A stretch of 64,000 nt of DNA, taken from NCBI GenBank assembly GCA_035610365.1, contig CM069439.1:17497533-17561532 (forward strand). The letters run 5' to 3'. The translations under genes and the position numbers were made by a program. Positions 1 through 10,500 of the stretch are shown here, in pieces. The DNA is from Aquatica leii. Taxonomy: Eukaryota > Arthropoda > Insecta > Coleoptera > Lampyridae. How positions within the stretch are numbered: position 1 is the first letter of the stretch; every line of letters begins with the position of its first letter. The notes beneath the pieces were generated by a model. The model ran no database searches and was not told where the DNA came from. It saw only the letters and a list, made by a program, of their open reading frames with translations.

Positions 1-591
1 AATTTGCAAAACTGACGCGTTTACAATTTTTTTTAAAAAAACGATTTAAACAATTTTTAACTGGTTATAATCGATCATCTCTTATAATTTAATCAATAAT
101 AGAATCGTCAAAAAGATCAATCAATAATTCTACAAAAGAAGTATCACTTTATCAATTCTTTAATTTAGAAAAATGTAAATTCTGATTACATAGAAATACC
201 AAAATAAGTTTTTTGTATTAACTTTTTTATCGACTCTACATGACGATTACCATCTCTTATGTAGTTGCATTGTTTCAGGGGCCACTTAAAAAAATCGAGA
301 AGAAAGTATAAAAAACTTGCTAAGGAGGGCCAAAGAACGCTGGGATGGAGAAGATAAAAAATGAAATAATCTAAATTTATTTTAATTGAATATAATTTGG
401 ATTATTATTTAAAAATATAGTTTTATGTAATTATAATTTGTATTTCATTTGATAAAGTTATATTTATTCATTAGGTCAAGTCGCAGAGGAGTACGTTTCC
501 TTACTCAATAAAAAAAACAATAGAAAAAACCACAAAGTAGATTACTTTACCTTGAATTGTTACTTTTCTTGATAAAAATATAATATACATA

Positions 592-809
592 TATATAGTA
601 GTAATTACGAGAGCTCGAGTAACTCATTGCTTAAAAGCGTATGAATTAAACAACAGAAAACGTATCTCGCCCAACACAGGGTGCATTAAAAGTATGGATC
701 GACATATTAGTTGCTATTTCTTTTCTCAATTCTTGTTTTTTACTAAACTGAGTCACACTCGAGCCACAGGGTACAATCTGTGCTCGAGCTCTCGTAATTA
801 CTATATACT
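592..809. mobile_element. Short MITE-like element with inverted ends
   Basis: The left arm TAGTAATTACGAGAGCTCGAG (about 597-619) reappears inverted at about 783-803, and the arms continue outward into TATATA. The left arm has an extra GTA. The ~170 bases between them have no ORF, and a second CTCGAG-type stretch lies just inside the right arm. A non-autonomous DNA transposon is the simplest reading. The AT-rich edges prevent a clear target duplication from being called. Confidence 0.55.
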
Positions 810-853
810 ATATATAAATAATTTTCCAATTTAATATGTAGAAAAGGGGAGGG

Positions 854-1110
854 ATGACTACCTCCTACACATCCTACAGTCATCTAAAAGGGACGTCCCG
901 TTGCGGATGCGCTAAGATGTCCTATAAGGACATCGTAGGCATGCACACACTTGTGACAAAAGAACGTCCCATGAATGTCCCTAGGACGTACACAGAACCA
1001 AAATGGGATGACTTTGAGACATTCGGTGATCCGCAGCATCATGTCCCCGGGACATTCTTGTGTTTGTTGGGATGTTACGTCATGACCCGTAACAATAATC
1101 AGACCCAACC
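854..1110. repeat. Block of short GGAC/GTCC palindromes
   Basis: The block is dense in short motifs such as GGGACGTCCC, ATGTCC, GGACAT, GTCCCCGGGAC and CCTAGGAC, many of them self-complementary and repeated every 10-40 bases. It is open on both strands, but the predicted peptides resemble no family I know and follow the palindromes. I read it as a structured repeat rather than a gene. A similar block lies at 44660-44960. Confidence 0.45.
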
Positions 1111-1179
1111 TAGAATTATTTTGAGGGTAGGGAAGAAAGGAACCAGTATTGTAAATGGTAGTAATGCCAAAAGTTTACG

Positions 1180-2245
1180 AATCTTGCTGCAAGTTTACAG
1201 CAATATTGGTAATATTGGCAACTTTGACGACACACGCTTGAGAAATTTGAGTAGCTTGCTGCAAAGTTGCAGAAAACTTTCTTTTTCAAATGTACAGTAC
1301 GCCGGCGTAAACGCATAAATACCGGCGCATGTCTCGCTAGTTTTATGTTAATAAAAGTTATGTCTATCATTTACATGGTGCATACATGGTGTTTGTATTC
1401 TAACACATTATTATTTAGTTCTGTGTTTACTCATCGTAGACTTTTTAGGTAAGTATTATTGCATTTTAGTGCACTTATTGGTTTGCATCTTAGGTTTGTA
1501 TACTTATTCGATTAAAAATATTAAATAATTTTGCAAACACTAGTAACCGAGTTTGAGACCATTAATGTATGCTGTGTATAGTGTAATAATATGATTTTAA
1601 TTTATTTAAATTTGCATGCGTTTAGCTTATTTAACATTACCATCAAATGAGCAATTAAGGTTATTCTTAATTTTATGTTTTAGGTCAACAAACCTAGCGA
1701 TGAATAGAACAGGTGGAAATGGAACAGAATTAAAACAAATAGACAACACCTAATGAAGTTGTAACTAGTTTGTAGAAACAAGTCTTTATTTAATTACAAT
1801 ATCAGTAATTTGTTTTTCTTTGTACCTTTCTACAAAGTACAGCGATATTACTGAAAGTTTAACGAATTTCCATGACAAGCAACCTTAATATGTCTGTAAG
1901 TAAGTAAGTCTTGCGGTTACATGTTTCAATAGCATTTTTACAAATTTTAAACTTTGCGATGACAGGGGACTGTAACATTTTTGCAAATTCAAATCTTGTC
2001 ATGGCAAGACGTAACAATATTGCTGCAAGTTTGTCGAAACAAGATTGTCACAAGCTTATGTTATTGCTTTCTTAGTCAACTTGCAGCAAACTTGTCATGA
2101 CAATATTGCTGCAAGTTTGTCGAGACAAGGTTGCCACAAGCTCATTGCTTCGTTAGTCAACTTGCAGCAAGTCTCCAAACTTGTCACGACAATATTGCTG
2201 CAAGTTTTATAGTTGTCACGACAAGTTTGCTGCAATCTTAATACA
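1180..2245. repeat. Degenerate repeats built on GCTGCAAGTTTGTC
   Basis: The words ATTGCTGCAAG, CTTGCAGCAA, TTGTCACGACAA and TTGTCGAGACAAG recur in both orientations. They are densest at about 2020-2245, where a unit of roughly 110 bases (AATATTGCTGCAAGTTTGTC ... AGTCAACTTGCAGC) is repeated about twice with partial units after it. Scattered partial units occur at 1185-1275 and 1935-2015. No coding content is seen. It could be a decayed minisatellite or the subterminal region of a DNA transposon. Confidence 0.5.
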
Positions 2246-2390
2246 AGCTTACATTGCTGTTTGGGGTGTAACGAGACAAGGTTTAATGTAATAGGTAGAT
2301 AAGTTGTATAATAAAACCAGTACTTTAGCGCACGGAACATTTTATTTCGAATCTTGCAAAAACAGTCGTCACTCCTCTTTCCCGAAGTAT

Positions 2391-2579
2391 TCAATGCTTT
2401 CTAGTGTTTGCGTGGGTACTTTTGCAGCACATCGGCGAGTTTATGATAGTCTCAGTGCCAGTCTCCAAGGCATGCACTAAAGCGTCATCCAGTGTCTTAG
2501 GTCGAATCAACCGTAGAGTTTGAAGCGTTTTGCTGTCTCGGAGGCCGTCTACAAAGGTATAAATAACCAACTGCTCCAA
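2391..2579 (-). pseudogene. LTR-retrotransposon gag fragment
   Basis: The - strand reads a 62-residue open frame containing FVDGLRDSKTLQTLRLIRP followed by KTLDDALVHALE. This matches the general pattern of the capsid region of gag proteins in Ty3/Gypsy-type retroelements, where a 'F..GL' turn precedes a 'tl..A...A...E' helix. Only this small piece remains; it ends without a zinc knuckle. Its orientation is opposite to the reverse-transcriptase fragment just downstream, so the element has been rearranged or two insertions abut. It has no function as it stands. Confidence 0.45.
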
Positions 2580-2699
2580 AAAGCTATCTGGTGCAGACTT
2601 TTTGCAGCTTTCTGAACCGGGCCTTTTAATTGAGCTTAATACAAATGTTGAAGATGAGAAGCTCCATATCTTAATTCTAAACGTAAAACTAAGAGTTCG

Positions 2700-3075
2700 T
2701 AGATTCCTTGTAGGTATATATAGTCAGGGTCGGTCTGCAAAATTCCAATTAATGGATACTATAACACCTACGTCGACTTCTTTTGCTAAAACGAGAGAGA
2801 AGCTGAAGAAACAATCACGGATATTGAAAGACAACCTTCATGAACGTACTGGTAAAGAAGGATGGATAAGGAGGTTTTGCCAAGATTACAGACATAGCGC
2901 TGCCAAAGACGGAATCTCTGTAGTTGTTGTATTTAAAGAACGGTTATTACCAGGTGGAATTGGAACTCAAAGACCGTGTTTTTGGCAGTTCATCATTATT
3001 TTCTTTGGCTTGTGTAACGCTCCTGCGACGTTCGAGCATCTTCAGAGCCTGATGAAGATGCCCACTGCGACGTGT
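2700..3075 (+). pseudogene. Ty3/Gypsy reverse transcriptase fragment
   Basis: The + strand reading frame contains RRFCQDYR, which corresponds to the 'RFCVDYR' box, and then GLCNAPATFEHLQSLM, which corresponds to the 'GLCNAPATFER' box of Ty3/Gypsy reverse transcriptases. These two boxes are normally much farther apart, so sequence between them is missing. The YVDD catalytic box is absent. After FEHLQ the sequence changes into a stretch (about 3048-3075) resembling the end of the Penelope-like elements seen at 54 kb. This is a dead remnant. Family assignment is good at superfamily level only. Confidence 0.6.
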
Positions 3076-3405
3076 AGTTGCGTACACTCAAGTATTAATT
3101 AGATGGAGTATTGTAATACAAGTGTATCAAAGTGGACTAGCGCAATTATAAGGTTAAAAATTTAGTCTTATGCTATTTAAAAGGAAAAATAATAGCTCTT
3201 TTATTTTCAAGTTTCAAGCAATGTTATAAGAGAAACGGAATTTATGAAAAAATAAAAATCGACAATAAAATACAATACAATTTTAAAAAAACGCTATTAT
3301 GGATCTAGTTACTATGATATAAAAAAACAAATGCTGCTAAAACTGACTTATTCTTTACACGCTTTTTTGTATGTACATGACGCGTTTTTGTGATGAGAGT
3401 TTAAT

Positions 3406-5336
3406 ATGTCTTCTGAAGGAGTTTTTTTTAATCTAAATACACATAAATATGGTGAGTATATAAGTTAGTACTTTATAAATATTCGTATATAAAATTTACT
3501 ACTTAATTTTTATTTGAAATTAAGATTTTCATAAAAATAACTTTTTAACCTAGTTTATACATCGGACGCCAGATGGCGCATAAAAATTCAAAAATTAATG
3601 TTTTTCAGAATTTTCACACTTGAAATGCAGTATATGTGGAAAAGATATACCCTCTTTTGGGGTTTCCCCGATCAAAGTCACTTACGGCGACTTAGACAAA
3701 TGTATGCTATTTGAAGTATGTATTATTTTATTTTTTATTACGATGATTACACCATTTGTTTCTTACGTTTAGCTTTTAAAGAATCTAACGAATATTCAAT
3801 TATGCAGCGATTGCAATCTACCGTTGGTACGCTGTAGAATAGGTTTAGATTATATGACACTGCTTCAAAAATATGTCGATGATTTATCCGGATGCTTTAT
3901 GTGTCGTATCAAATACAGACTTGCACCATTCCCTATTACGACTGGTGAAATTGAAGTTTTAGTTCTACGACGACTTCAATTCAAATACAAACTTGTAAGT
4001 TTTTCAGATTGTACTGTGCCACATGCAATATGTTGTTAATTTTAGCTCGTCACAGGAAATGATAATATTTGCCAACTTTGTGAAAAACTTTTCAAGGATT
4101 TAGTAAATTTACATGTCCTATATCACAATTACATCTTAAAGACAGTAAATCTCGATAGACGTACTTTATTGGATAAGGTAAAATCATTTTATTCTATAGG
4201 TATATTTTTGGTTCGGGTTTAAGATATACTCTGTTATGAAAAGTAGATCGTTTGTATTATGCTACCAAACTAGATGGTAATGTTAAGCTCAATGATTGCC
4301 ATTTTAGTTCATTTTTCTTATTGTTTATTTCGTTGCATTAATTAATTTAAATTATTTATAGTTACAATTGCAATGCTTAAATGAAAATCCGTTCCGAGTT
4401 TACAAGAATTTTGAACTTAATTCAGCACTCGTGTTGTCTGAAAAGACATCTGAAGATAACTTACCCCCAAGTACATGTGCTAGTTCTTCTGGGTGTAACA
4501 ATAGCTGGTCAACATTTGAAGATTACTCAGATAGCGTAAGTACATTTGTTGATTACGACAAGTTGAAATCATCAAACAGTAGTACTACTTCACAAGAAAG
4601 TAGTAATCTGTCTATTTCTGATGGTGAACCTTCTACATCCGACTATACAATACCTGAAAACATTCCGACTACTTCTACCCGAACCTGCCCTTGCTGTGGG
4701 TTTATTGAGACTTACGACACAGAAATTGACGCAAACGAGGATCTCATAAATGTCACGCAGAATGCTCACAGCGACGAGGAGTCTAATTTAGAATGTGATG
4801 CTTCAGAGACTTTGGCTGAATCGGTTCATTATTTTCCACATTCACTGTGGAGAGTTGATGATACTGACTCAATAACAATGATTAAAAAGAACACTTATGA
4901 AGTTTTGTTATTTAACCCGCGCACCATCAACATGAAAGTTTTAAGGAATACTTATGAAGACGTCTTTACCCATCTTTTAACAGTTGTAAATGTTATTGTT
5001 GGAGATGGTTGTGATTCAATAGTCGACAATATCATGTCGAAACTAAATAACTTCAAAACCAAGAGAGTTAATAAAGATGTATCGCTCGTAATTCTAGATA
5101 AAATGGTAGACGATTGGGAATACGTCATGAACACTGTTTTAACAAATATCACAGCTGTATTTGATAAGAATTTCAAAATTCCAATTTTAAAGTCGTTTTC
5201 TGAGCGTTGCCCGAGACAAGTACATCTTGCTAAACTTGCATTTTTAAATGTGATTATTAATTTCTTGGACAAATTACCTATTATTTATAGAGACATTTCT
5301 TTTATACGTTTATACATTAAAGAAGACACTGTGTAG
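3406..5336 (+). CDS. Five-exon gene for an uncharacterised CxxC-rich protein
   Basis: The model joins 3406-3451, 3609-3715, 3773-3994, 4046-4177 and 4362-5336. All junctions are GT/AG and keep frame, giving 493 residues. An in-frame stop 12 bases upstream fixes the start. Exons 2 to 4 each carry paired cysteines (CSICGK; CSDC and CFMC; CQLCEK), and exon 5 has CPCCG near its middle, so zinc binding is likely. Exon 5 begins with a Ser/Thr/acidic low-complexity stretch and ends with about 150 mostly helical residues beginning near LWRVDDTDS. I see no signal peptide or membrane segment. I do not recognise the family and assign no function. Short introns and intact frame indicate a real host gene, not a transposon. 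The opposite-strand frame inside exon 5 is a shadow. Confidence 0.75.
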
Positions 5337-5432
5337 TGTCTTTTTTTGTTATTTGGATTATGTGCATTGACATATGCATAATATTTTTTTTATATTATAC
5401 TAAATTTTATATGACAGATCCTTCGGTAGATG

Positions 5433-5438
5433 AATAAA
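5433..5438 (+). promoter_or_regulatory. Poly(A) signal AATAAA
   Basis: AATAAA lies about 95 bases after the stop codon of the CxxC gene, in the AT-rich gap before the converging - strand exon. It is the only canonical hexamer in that gap on this strand. Confidence 0.5.
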
Positions 5439-5475
5439 ACTATTATACACATCTTTTTTTATATTTAACTACGAA

Positions 5476-5852
5476 CTAGTTTTCTATTACTTTTTTGAGT
5501 TGTATCTGATACTGTTGAGAAGTGTTAGAAGAATATCTTTGGTTGCCTGGGTATCGCAAGAACTCTTCGTTACGTGGATGTGAGATCGTTGAGGTAGCTA
5601 TAAGGTAACCTGTCGTCTTTTCGAAATATTTGGCATTCGCAGGACGCGATATCTGTAATTTGTTTGGGCAAGGAAACAAAGGTGAGTACATACAGTGGAG
5701 CACGAGTCGACGATTGAGTGAATAGAAATTTTGTGGATGTGATGACAGCCTTATTGATATGCCAGTTTCGAATTGTTGCCTTAAGGCCTGAATTTGAGCT
5801 AAATACTCTATTGAAAAGGAAAACGTGAAGAACGTGGTAAAAAAGATATAAG
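5476..5852 (-). CDS. Terminal exon of an unidentified membrane-protein gene
   Basis: On the - strand an open frame runs from a good splice acceptor (TTTTTTAG at 5860-5853) to a TAG stop at 5478-5476: two bases of a split codon, then 124 codons and the stop. The first ~20 residues are hydrophobic (LAYIFFTTFFTFSFS), a likely membrane span. A charged, Asn/Gln-rich, probably cytosolic or luminal tail follows (SIEYLAQIQALRQQFETG ... QLKKVIEN). No methionine opens the frame, so upstream exons must exist, and I could not place them confidently between here and FKBP2. I do not recognise the family. The converging layout with the CxxC gene fits a real 3' exon, but chance openness cannot be excluded. 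Confidence 0.4.
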
Positions 5853-6134
5853 CTAAAAAATGTAAATTAATAAAAAAATAATCAAAATCACAGTTAACTC
5901 AGTGTTGCAAATCCAAAACAAAAGAGAATCAACGTCTCAAAGTAGAACTGTGTAAAACTAATTACAAGAAATTAACAAAATCTCTTTTTAGTATAAATGC
6001 AAGTGCAAATCCTTCAGAATTTAAAAAACAGGTATAATTACCGACTTCTCTTTTTGATATAATATAAAATTTACTTCTTTTAGAAATAAATACATTTCAA
6101 AAATAGTACGAATAATACAACTGATGTTACGTTA

Positions 6135-6678
6135 TTAAAGTTCATCTCTGTCCTCAATTTTGATTAACTCGACGTGGAATGTTAAAGTAACATCGGGTGG
6201 AATTTTAGGAGGTGCTCCACTCTTCCCATAGCCTAATTCAGACGGTATTACCAGTTTTCGCTGTTCCCCTACACACATTCTACAAAAATAATTATCAAAT
6301 ATTGTCTAAACAAGTAAGTGTACGTATTAACCCAACCAATCCTTGATCCCATCCTTTAATAACTTGTCCCGATCCCAATGTAAACGTAAGCGGTTGTCCG
6401 TGTGCATAACTACTGTCAAATTCTTCTCCATTCTCCAGACTGCCCTATGCAATTTAAAGTATTATATAGAAGTATTTTAAAATATCTAAAAAAGGTACTT
6501 TGTAATGTACATGTAGCAGATCACCCTTTTTCGATTTAGTTATGCAGTTCTCGACTCGTTTTTTCACTCCAATTTTTAATTTCTTCTTCGGCTGCTCTTT
6601 ACTATTAATTTGTATAATTAATAATAATATTACTAATAACGATAATTGAAAAAAATTTAAACGTGGTTTTAAGTGCAT
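6135..6678 (-). CDS. FKBP2: FKBP2: ER-lumen FK506-binding prolyl isomerase
   Basis: Three - strand exons (6678-6499, 6444-6332, 6279-6135) splice through introns of 54 and 52 bases into 145 residues. Residues 1-27 form a signal peptide (hydrophobic [13 protein letters not shown]). The FKBP domain follows, with EFDSS, the [11 protein letters not shown] pocket strand and [11 protein letters not shown], the binding-site residues typical of this fold. The last four residues are RDEL, an ER-retention signal. FKBP2-type proteins catalyse cis-trans isomerisation of peptidyl-prolyl bonds in the ER lumen. Length matches the family. The gene is divergent from the ORP gene. The first intron, if unspliced, would open a misleading 74-residue frame. 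Confidence 0.93.
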
Positions 6679-7550
6679 AACTCATTAAATTCATAAAGTT
6701 TAGCTAAAACCAGTAAATGTGAGTGTAAAAATTTGAGTTCTTACGACAAATATAAAATTTAAATACAAAATATAATAAGATTATTGTTGTTTTTTCTAAA
6801 TTTGAAAATGTTATGCATCAATAAGATTACGTAGTGCCTAATCAAGCAGCAACGGTACTACACTGCTAAATTGCGAATTTTAAATTATTCAGGTTTATTC
6901 TTTACACAATGTACAAAAAATGTAAATTATGGGGTTTTTAAGAATATCTTGTACGTAAGAATTACAGAATAATAAAGTAAAAAATAATAATAGATGTTAA
7001 ACGCCATCAATCAGTGTATTATGCACTGCCCTAGTTTGCAACGGTTTTCATGCTTCTTAATGATTTAAAAATCAATTATCGTTAACGAGGTAATAAAGCG
7101 TTAATATTTAAATACGTATTGATTAAATTTTGCACAACTGTTATTGAAAACTCATTACAATATGCGTTGTTGACTGCTTTAGTTTGGTTGGCGTTTTTGT
7201 AATAAATTGTGCTAAAGATTTATGAGATTTGATATTAATAACATAATATATTATTCTGCTATTAGTAACAAAAGTATTTGTTTATTTACGCGAAGTTTGG
7301 CAACAATGTTGTTGTTTCGGATGAACTTGAAAGTGACAGGATGTTATCAAATAAATTGACGTAACAGACATAATGAAATGACGTTTGCGGTGTTTTTATG
7401 CGTTTTGTAGTGATTTCGCGTCAAAAAATGTTGAAAGAATAATATCGAATACCTTTTGCTTTGTTCAAACGAGGCTATGTTTTAATTAAGTTCGTTCTTT
7501 ATTTTTAATTGCGCGAAACGTTATTTATGTAATTCATAATTTAAATTAGA
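6679..7550. promoter_or_regulatory. Divergent intergenic region between FKBP2 and the ORP gene
   Basis: About 870 bases separate the start codons of two head-to-head genes and must hold both promoters and 5' UTRs. The region is AT-rich with a few CG-containing stretches near 7290-7470. I see no clear TATA box with a spaced initiator on either strand and no ORF. Non-coding 5' exons are possible. Confidence 0.5.
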
Positions 7551-10500
7551 ATGCCTACTGTACATGGATCTCAATCTTCAACTGATGATATTACACCTGC
7601 TTTATCAACTACAACAGTATACAAATCAGCTAAAAGCGATGAACGAAAGCAGCGTGCCGTTTTGCAAATATTGCCAAAATTACCTTCCAACGACTCGCTT
7701 AGTAATAGTCCAGGACCTGCTTCACCAGGTAAGAAACAATTAGTTTATGTATACTTTTCTACATGGTAGCGTTAATTTTCTTGTTTAGGTGGTCCCAGTT
7801 TTGTAGATAGGATGGAAAATACATCGTCTGATAAGGTAATTACCATTAATTAATATTTTTAACAGAATTACGGCCATGGATATTAAATATAATTTACTCG
7901 AAGGCCTACGTAAATACTTTCATGAAAGAATTAAAAGCTGTTACCTTATTTCATTCAATAGAAAGCTGTATATAAAGTATCGGTACTTTAAGCTATAAAA
8001 TAAATTTAAAATGAAAACATTCTGCTAATATTAACGTACATTTTAATGTAATTTTATTCTAATTGTATATACAAATGGTGTATTAGTTGATTTTTGTTTG
8101 TTAAGTATAATTATGGAACGTGTTTAAGATTTCAATTTCGAATTTTTATTCCACACAGTAGTGATTACTCTATATGAGGAGTCTATTCAATAGTACGTTT
8201 TTCATGTTCATTTAATTGTGTATGAACATATATTCTTAAAAGTACGTAAACTATACATACATAGCACGTACGTGAGCCTGAGTTCTCTAATCCTTTTTAG
8301 TTCTTTTCTCGATCTCTTTTGTCCTCCAGTTTTAGTTTGAAAACTTGTTAATTGATTTTAATGTGTTCTGTGGTATTGCAATTATTTCCATTAATTTATT
8401 TGATGTTATTAGTCTTTTTTTTAAGTTAGTTTTTGGTGGTTGCCATAGTTGCGACTGTTACTTCCTATCCAAGGAGCCTGCTTGGGTTTTTAACGTTTGG
8501 GTTTATCTGATTCACAGAGTTCAGGTGACTAACGTTTTCTACAAGTTCGTTTATTTGTGTACTCACTTTGTAGTTGCAATTGAGTTAGCTTGACTGTTGA
8601 GTCTTTGGTTTGAAGTTTTTGCCAGGACTAATTTGTGAGTTGAGCTCACGTGTCTTCTTTATTTTTTATATTGTAACGAATATTAAAATTAATTTATTTA
8701 AGAACTAAATATTTACACGATTTGAATTTAACTACTTTTAACCCTTTCGTCCCTGAATATAAATATTATCTTAAGGATTAGTAACGAGTTACGATTTTGT
8801 TAATTTGTCTATAAATAACAGATGTTCACTTAAAAAAATTGCCTCTAGGAAAGGGGGAGGGGACGGGTGGTACACATATGCACCAACAGGGTTTTTATGT
8901 GGTACAAATGTGTACCATCAGGTTTAAAATAATTATGCAATCATTTAAAAATATTATTTATTGCACACTAATAGAGCCAACTAATTGCTATTTTACGTGG
9001 TACAACATGAAGCAATCCTTACACAAAAGAATATTACATTCCTGGCAAATTGTCTTGCTCCGCTTCTGACGTTTCTGCTCAGTACACCTTGAACATCTTC
9101 TTCTTGTCTGTCCTTCCACAGGAAGGTGCAAGGGTACCGTACCGTACATTTTCCTCTTTTTATTTGGAGGTCCTCTTTTAGGAAGTGGTAACGAAGTATT
9201 TTGAATGCCCTCAGCTATCAGTTCTTCTGCGAGTGTTACGAGAAAAGAAAGGAGAGTTTTTTTTTATTTTTGCGTCTCAGGTCATTGTATGTTATCCAAC
9301 TATTTACAGCAGCCCTGTTTAGGCAAGTGTAAAATACTTTTTTCCACCATTTATTTGACTTTCTATCATGATCGTATAAGCCTACAAACTGATCTACTTT
9401 GTCAACTCCACCCATTTTCTGACGATAAAATGATACAACTTCTGGGCATTCAATAACTTGCCGTTTCCCCGTTTTTGTTTTTTTAGAAATTGTTGTCATA
9501 TTAGGTTTGTGGCAATTACTCATAATAACTTCCTTTGTGCCCTGCCATTTAGTACATACTAACCCACTCTTAATACATCGAAACGTGGACTGTCCACGCT
9601 GTAGTTTATCCTTCATTGTTGGGACATTTTTGCGGTTTGACATGCATGTTCCTAAGGCAGCAAAGTTCAATGTTTCCAATAAATGAACACTAGTAAAAAA
9701 TCTGTCAAAACAGAGCACCACATCTTTCTCTTTGATTGTGGACGCAAGAGATTTCACAACTTTTTCCCCAAGGGTTAGTGAATCTTGATTTATGGAGTAG
9801 AAGCTTGTTTGCCACAATAGACATTCAAATCGTATATATAGCCAGACTAGGCATCACATCGAAGCGATAACTTTATTCCTCGTTTTGTAGGCTTGTGTGG
9901 CATGTACTGCTTTAGGGTCGAACGCCCTTTGAATTTAGTCATACTCTCATCGATGCTTTGATATACACTATCTTGGCGACATTTTGAAAATGTATGCTTC
10001 AGGCAGGACATAGTAATATAGTAAGATTTTGATGGATTTGGTGGTTTCTCCGGCGAAGCAAAATACATTTTTGAAACTAGTGTCATAAATCTGTCTCGGG
10101 ACATTGCTTTTTCGATTGCACGATTGCTTAGAGATTCTTTTCCACTCCAATAGTGCTTAAGTCCAGGCAGTTTATTGTAGGACATTATAAATATACACCC
10201 CAACAATTTTTGAACTTCGCCTTCAGTTTTTGCCTTATGTTTTTTGCCCTTGTTCATTATATTCAAGTGTTGATTTGTACATTCAACAATTTGTAAGTAA
10301 AGTGAGTGAGGAATAAGTTTATGAAAAATTTGCAGTGGGCCTAAAGTTGACAATATATCTTCATTCACTTTGCAATTTCTATCTGATGGAAGAGATTTTG
10401 CCGGAACAAAGTTCGGTTGGAAATACCCAGTCTAAAATACGACACCCTTCACTGGAAATCGTTTGGATTGTCGATTCATTTACTAAATTTTCTTCCGCAT

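Noticed and set aside
854-1318. 154-residue open frame on the + strand
   Set aside because: It follows the palindrome block, has no recognisable domain, changes composition part-way and is matched by an equally open - strand frame.
4952-5272. 106-residue - strand frame
   Set aside because: It is the shadow of the well-supported last exon of the CxxC gene on the + strand.
5992-6030. Possible tiny + strand exon encoding SINASANPSEFKKQ between TTTTTAG and GTATAA
   Set aside because: The splice-like edges are attractive but no neighbouring + strand exons join to it in frame.
8345-8593. 82-residue + strand frame in ORP intron 2
   Set aside because: Hydrophobic Phe/Val-rich translation of T-rich DNA with no splice context or recognisable motif.
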